A DNA stretch of 7,718 nucleotides from Verrucomicrobiota bacterium. GTDB lineage: Bacteria; Verrucomicrobiota; Verrucomicrobiia; Verrucomicrobiales; Verrucomicrobiaceae. Shown here one piece after another: positions 6,064-7,718 of this stretch. Each line of letters starts with the position of its first letter. The first letter of the stretch is position 1. Made by a program: the position numbers and the translations under genes. The stretch is taken from NCBI GenBank assembly GCA_021413535.1, contig JAIOQF010000124.1:1-7718 (forward strand), read 5' to 3'. The notes beneath the pieces are model-generated. The model saw only the letters and a list, made by a program, of their open reading frames with translations, was not told where the DNA came from and ran no database searches.

Positions 6064-6800
6064 GCCCCGGCGATCAACCGCGCCCAGCTCTCCGCCTTCT
6101 CAGCAAAAGATTTTTCCGGCTCCGCATAAAGAATGCCGCGTGATACGTTGACCAGCACCGGCGCACTCCGCTTCGTTCCTCTTAGTCCCGCAAGATCACC
6201 GCCTTGCGCGCCCAGCCCGGGAATCAAGAGCGGCACATCGGGAATGCGTTGCAACACGTCGCCCGCATTGGTCAGTCCCACGACCAGCCCCGACTGCGGC
6301 GCACCCTTGAGCATGTCGCAGACCAGCTCAAAAACATGCCGCTCCCCCACCTTCTGCATCTCGATGTCCCGCGCTCCAGCGTTCGAAGTGACGGCCAGCA
6401 GATAAATCCCCTTGTCTGTGTATTCCAAAAACGGCTCCAGTGTATCGCGACCCATGAACGGGTTCAGCGTCACCGCATCCGCGCCGATCACATCGTAACA
6501 AGCCTTAGCGTAGTAACGCTGCGTCTCGCCGATGTCGCCGCGCTTCACGTCGAGGATGATCGGAATTTCCGCCGGAATCATCCCGCGCAATTCTTCCAGC
6601 AGCTTCATCCCCTGCCAGCCCAGTGCTTCAAAATAAGCGGCGTTCGGCTTGAACGCCGCGGCAAAACATGAAGTCTGCGCGATCACCTCGCGCAAAAAAT
6701 CACGTGCTGCATCAGCCGATGTCGCGCGAACATCAAGACCCACGCACAAGCCGGAGCCAGTCGCGCGAATACGGGTATGAAGTTTCTCAGTGTAGGTCAT
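6060..6800 (-). CDS. pyrF: Orotidine 5'-phosphate decarboxylase, type 2
   Basis: PyrF decarboxylates OMP to UMP, the last step of de novo pyrimidine synthesis, in the cytoplasm. The TIM-barrel active site is clear: CVGLDVR (19-25; D23), FKPNAAYFE (50-58; K51), the signature LDVKRGDIGET (83-93; D84, K86, D89), then TLNPFMGRD (111-119), TSNAG (138-142), IPGLGAQGGD (193-202) and NVSRGILYA (218-226; phosphate-binding R221). FKPN, NPFMGRD and the spacing mark the type-2 subfamily rather than the E. coli type. At 246 residues it is slightly short but complete. ATG at 6800 is the only good start; the leader ends GTTAACGC with no Shine-Dalgarno sequence. The gene lies 53 bases downstream of clpB, and its stop overlaps the serine hydrolase GTG by four bases. 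No other pyr gene is in the window, and I see no pyrimidine attenuator. Confidence 0.95.
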   Translation of the reverse strand: MTYTEKLHTRIRATGSGLCVGLDVRATSADAARDFLREVIAQTSCFAAAFKPNAAYFEALGWQGMKLLEELRGMIPAEIPIILDVKRGDIGETQRYYAKACYDVIGADAVTLNPFMGRDTLEPFLEYTDKGIYLLAVTSNAGARDIEMQKVGERHVFELVCDMLKGAPQSGLVVGLTNAGDVLQRIPDVPLLIPGLGAQGGDLAGLRGTKRSAPVLVNVSRGILYAEPEKSFAEKAESWARLIAGA

Positions 6801-6853
6801 GCGTTAACACGATGCATAGACGCAAACTCGATTGGCTCAAACAATGATTTCAC

Positions 6854-7718
6854 TCACTTCTTGAACACGAACCTACCCTTCTCCATTACACCTTCGATCA
6901 CGTCGCCGTCCTTGAACATGCCGTCCAGCATCTCCAGCGACAGCGGATCGAGCACCAGCTTCTGAATGGCACGCTTCAGCGGACGGGCGCCGAACACGGG
7001 ATCGTAGCCCTCGTCAGCAATCTTGCGCACCGCATCGTCGCTGAGTTTGAGAGTGATGTTTTGTTTACCCAGACGGTCAACCACCCGCTGAATCTGAATC
7101 TTCACGATGGCATCGAGATCGCGCGCTTCGAGACGATCGAAGATGATGACTTCGTCGATGCGATTGAGAAATTCGGGCCGGAAGAACTGCTTGAGCGATT
7201 CGCGCACGAGAGCTTCGCGTTGCTCGGCATTGCTCATTTCCTGAATCGCCTGGCTGCCGATGTTGCTGGTCAGGATGATGACTGTGTTGCGGAAGTCGAC
7301 CGTGCGTCCCTGACCATCGGTGATGCGGCCATCATCTAAAACTTGGAGCAGCGTGTTGAAGACATCTGGGTGCGCCTTCTCCACTTCATCAAACAAAACC
7401 ACACTATACGGACGGCGACGCACGGCCTCGGTCAGCTGGCCGCCTTCTTCATAGCCGACGTATCCGGGAGGCGCGCCGATGAGCCGCGAGACGGCGTGCT
7501 TCTCCATGTATTCGCTCATGTCGATGCGGGTCATGGCATTCTCGTCGTCGAAAAGAAATTCTGCGAGAGCCTTGCTGAGTTCAGTTTTGCCGACACCCGT
7601 GGGACCAAGGAAAAGGAAGCTGCCGATCGGCCGATTCTCGTCCTGCAACCCAGCTCGGGCCCGGCGCACGGCATTGGACACCGCTTTGATGGCAAGCTTC
7701 TGGCCAATCACCCGGTTG
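6854..7718 (-). CDS. clpB: ATP-dependent chaperone ClpB, C-terminal part (partial)
   Basis: ClpB is a hexameric AAA+ disaggregase that works with DnaK to rescue aggregated proteins in the cytoplasm. Only about the last 287 of roughly 860 residues are visible; the frame is open through the right edge, and GTG at 7711 is an internal valine codon, not a start. The fragment is the second ATPase domain. Counting from that valine: Walker A GPTGVGKT (36-43), pore loop GYVG (83-86), Walker B VVLFDE (104-109), sensor 1 TSN (148-150), arginine finger FLNR (181-184) and sensor 2 GAR (241-243), followed by the D2-small domain to the C-terminal FVFKK. The sequence follows ClpB rather than ClpC or ClpA (TDGQGRTVDFRN, 131-142) and shows no ClpP-docking IGF/VGF loop, so it should not feed a protease. 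It is the first gene of the minus-strand run visible here; any heat-shock promoter would lie outside. Confidence 0.96.
   Translation of the reverse strand, partial: NRVIGQKLAIKAVSNAVRRARAGLQDENRPIGSFLFLGPTGVGKTELSKALAEFLFDDENAMTRIDMSEYMEKHAVSRLIGAPPGYVGYEEGGQLTEAVRRRPYSVVLFDEVEKAHPDVFNTLLQVLDDGRITDGQGRTVDFRNTVIILTSNIGSQAIQEMSNAEQREALVRESLKQFFRPEFLNRIDEVIIFDRLEARDLDAIVKIQIQRVVDRLGKQNITLKLSDDAVRKIADEGYDPVFGARPLKRAIQKLVLDPLSLEMLDGMFKDGDVIEGVMEKGRFVFKK

Noticed and set aside
6854..7711. ClpB fragment read as a complete 285-residue protein starting at GTG 7711
   Set aside because: The frame continues to the window edge with the family-matching residues NR before VIGQ, so the gene is cut by the window rather than naturally truncated.
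1..7718. A novel defence, mobile or biosynthetic system
   Set aside because: Every gene belongs to a common family in an ordinary chromosomal setting; there is no transposase, integrase, nuclease, toxin-antitoxin pair, repeat array or carrier-protein gene.

Overview
The window is ordinary bacterial chromosome: seven complete or near-complete protein genes plus one cut gene at each edge-facing end (eight in total), tightly packed, moderately GC-rich by eye (mid-to-upper 50s percent), with no RNA gene, insertion sequence, CRISPR array or phage gene that I can see. The protein repertoire (type-2 PyrF, an RppH-like Nudix hydrolase, a signal-peptide-like serine hydrolase of the class C beta-lactamase family, an AraC-type cupin at the edge) and the near absence of Shine-Dalgarno sequences would fit a Verrucomicrobiota or related PVC-group bacterium. 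That placement is a low-confidence impression from protein style, not a computed result.

Layout. Positions 1-290 (minus) hold the first 96 codons of a cupin-domain protein that resembles the ligand-binding half of an AraC-family regulator. A 211-base spacer follows, with a possible promoter for that gene and two small inverted repeats. Positions 502-2937 (minus) hold an rppH-like RNA pyrophosphohydrolase gene followed by a SulP-family anion transporter with a C-terminal STAS domain; the two are in the same reading frame, 39 bases apart. A 125-base divergent spacer with direct repeats, an 8-base palindrome and a stem-loop flush against the next start separates them from the only plus-strand gene (3063-3707), a HAD phosphatase of the phosphoglycolate phosphatase type. 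That gene runs head-on, with 7 bases between stops, into a minus-strand run of four genes: clpB (C-terminal third, 6854 to the window end), pyrF (6060-6800), a serine hydrolase (4969-6063) and an AI-2E family membrane protein (3715-4890).

How they fit together. The clpB-pyrF-hydrolase-AI-2E run may be co-transcribed: gaps are 53 bases, a 4-base GTGA overlap, and about 78 bases. The products do not form one pathway (protein disaggregation, UMP synthesis, an envelope-type hydrolase, a membrane exporter-like protein), so this looks like housekeeping clustering rather than a dedicated system. rppH and the SulP transporter are also probably one transcript. I looked for an undescribed multi-gene system and do not see one. 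The items worth a second look are small: leader structures, start-site ambiguities, the pyrF/hydrolase overlap and unusual active-site motifs in the hydrolase.
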